Shown here piece after piece: positions 63,311 to 64,000 of a DNA stretch of 64,000 nt. The translations under genes were made by a program, and so were the position numbers. The stretch is from Macquaria australasica. Its lineage: Eukaryota; Chordata; Actinopteri; Centrarchiformes; Percichthyidae. Location: assembly GCA_005408345.1 (NCBI GenBank), contig SEMN01000864.1, positions 62,001 through 126,000 on the forward strand, read 5' to 3'. Every line of letters starts with the position of its first letter. The stretch's first letter is position 1. Below the pieces are notes generated by a model that saw only the letters and a list, made by a program, of their open reading frames with translations, was not told where the DNA came from and made no database searches.

Positions 63311-63571
63311 TAGCTAGTAATTTTCCCACCTTTTGCTGGCCCATTGGTACTCTTCTTGATGCATCACCGTCACCAGCTGTCTAACTGGTTTGTATGCACT
63401 ACATAGTACGAATGTGCATTGCATCACCTGCGGGATTGTGTGTGTACATGTGTGTATTTTTCTGTGTGCTAGTATTCACAAGACAAGACAAAATGGGGAC
63501 CCAGTCTTTAACCATAGCTCCATTACACCACAGTTGGTAAAAACACCACAGCCTTTCAGTGGTCTTGACTA

Positions 63572-63850
63572 AGGCTGCGTTCAGACCATCTTTAGCCCTG
63601 CGTGAAAAACGCAGCCCTCTCATTCATTTTAGTTTTAACTGAGCCCAGTTCAGTGATGCACAGGGGGTGCCAATGCAGGCTCCAACAGAACAAGGGAGAA
63701 TCGTCAGGCAAAAAGCTTGAACCTGGCTCAATTTTTGCTGCAATGCAACTTGACGTCATCTGGCAAGGCGCTGCGTTGGCCAGTTACATGCATGCAAGCG
63801 CACTTTCCTTTTGGATTACTTTATAACGAGAACACTGTATTCCTACTGTT
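63572..63850 (+). repeat. Possible Harbinger-like MITE fragment
   Basis: Begins AAGGCTGCGTTCAGACCATC and has GCGTGAAAAACGCAGC; the GGCTGCGTTCAGACC end is typical of fish Harbinger-type non-autonomous elements in memory. Right end not found. Confidence 0.4.
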
Positions 63851-64000
63851 CCTTTTCCTGATACCTTGCAATCGTCTCAACGAAAGATAAAATAGATGCC
63901 GGCGTGAAAACTTTCCAGAGTTGTAAAATCCTGTCTCTGACGTCTGATAAGCCTTCAGATTTATGGATCTGTTACTCCAACTGGACCTGGGTCATATTTC

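Larger units (their letters stand above)
61393..64000 (-). other. tmtc1 intron upstream of exon A (continues past window)
   Basis: No further exon found: no stretch with family-like coding bounded by AG and GT was seen. Contains probable Harbinger-like repeats (61893-62300, 63572-63850) and the inverted repeat copy 3 (63040-63310). The expected upstream exons of TMTC1 must lie beyond 64000. Confidence 0.7.

Overview
The window is animal nuclear DNA, almost certainly from a teleost fish. It is intron-rich and low in coding density. It holds the last 13 exons of a vertebrate TMTC1-like gene on the minus strand, separated by introns full of fish-type mobile elements: a BEL/Pao LTR retrotransposon, L2/CR1-like non-LTR elements, a tRNA-derived SINE, hAT- and pogo-like non-autonomous elements, and many microsatellites. 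No bacterial, phage or organellar genes, no CRISPR arrays and no rRNA genes were seen.

The gene runs right to left. The first exon present (61203-61392) enters in the conserved membrane domain; the last exon (3728-3853) carries the stop codon. The upstream exons, roughly the first 318 residues if length matches the mammalian protein, and the promoter lie beyond position 64000. The 13 exons join in one open frame of 564 residues with GT..AG boundaries at every intron and matching phases at all 12 junctions. The product is a multi-spanning ER membrane protein with lumenal tetratricopeptide repeats, of the family implicated in O-mannosylation of cadherins.

Layout: 1-3727 is downstream flank or 3' UTR with an L2-like tail (441-695) and dispersed repeats. 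3728-16259 holds the last five exons (named I to M here), with a rearranged, decayed non-LTR retrotransposon (about 9091-13362) in the intron before exon L and an hAT-like MITE at 14796-15282. 18138-28597 holds exons H and G, with a full-length 7.2-kb BEL/Pao element (20622-27829) between them in the same orientation as the gene. 28875-38811 holds exons F, E, D and C, with a pogo-like MITE and a LINE 3' fragment. 38812-64000 is mostly intron with exons B and A, a composite SINE (44055-44356), a repeat element carrying about 280-bp tandem units (51309-52920), a (GATA)n array and antisense LINE remnants.

Points most worth a second look: (1) the BEL/Pao element has LTRs that look identical by eye, a perfect 5-bp target duplication and only one visible coding break, so it is probably recent; its sense orientation puts an LTR AATAAA signal inside the host transcript. 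(2) The 46-codon, phase 0/0 exon J has its 5' splice site inside a (GT)n tract and a long (CA)n tract just upstream of its 3' splice site. (3) A SINE and an L2-like element in the same window share a 3' tail. No wholly new gene system was found.
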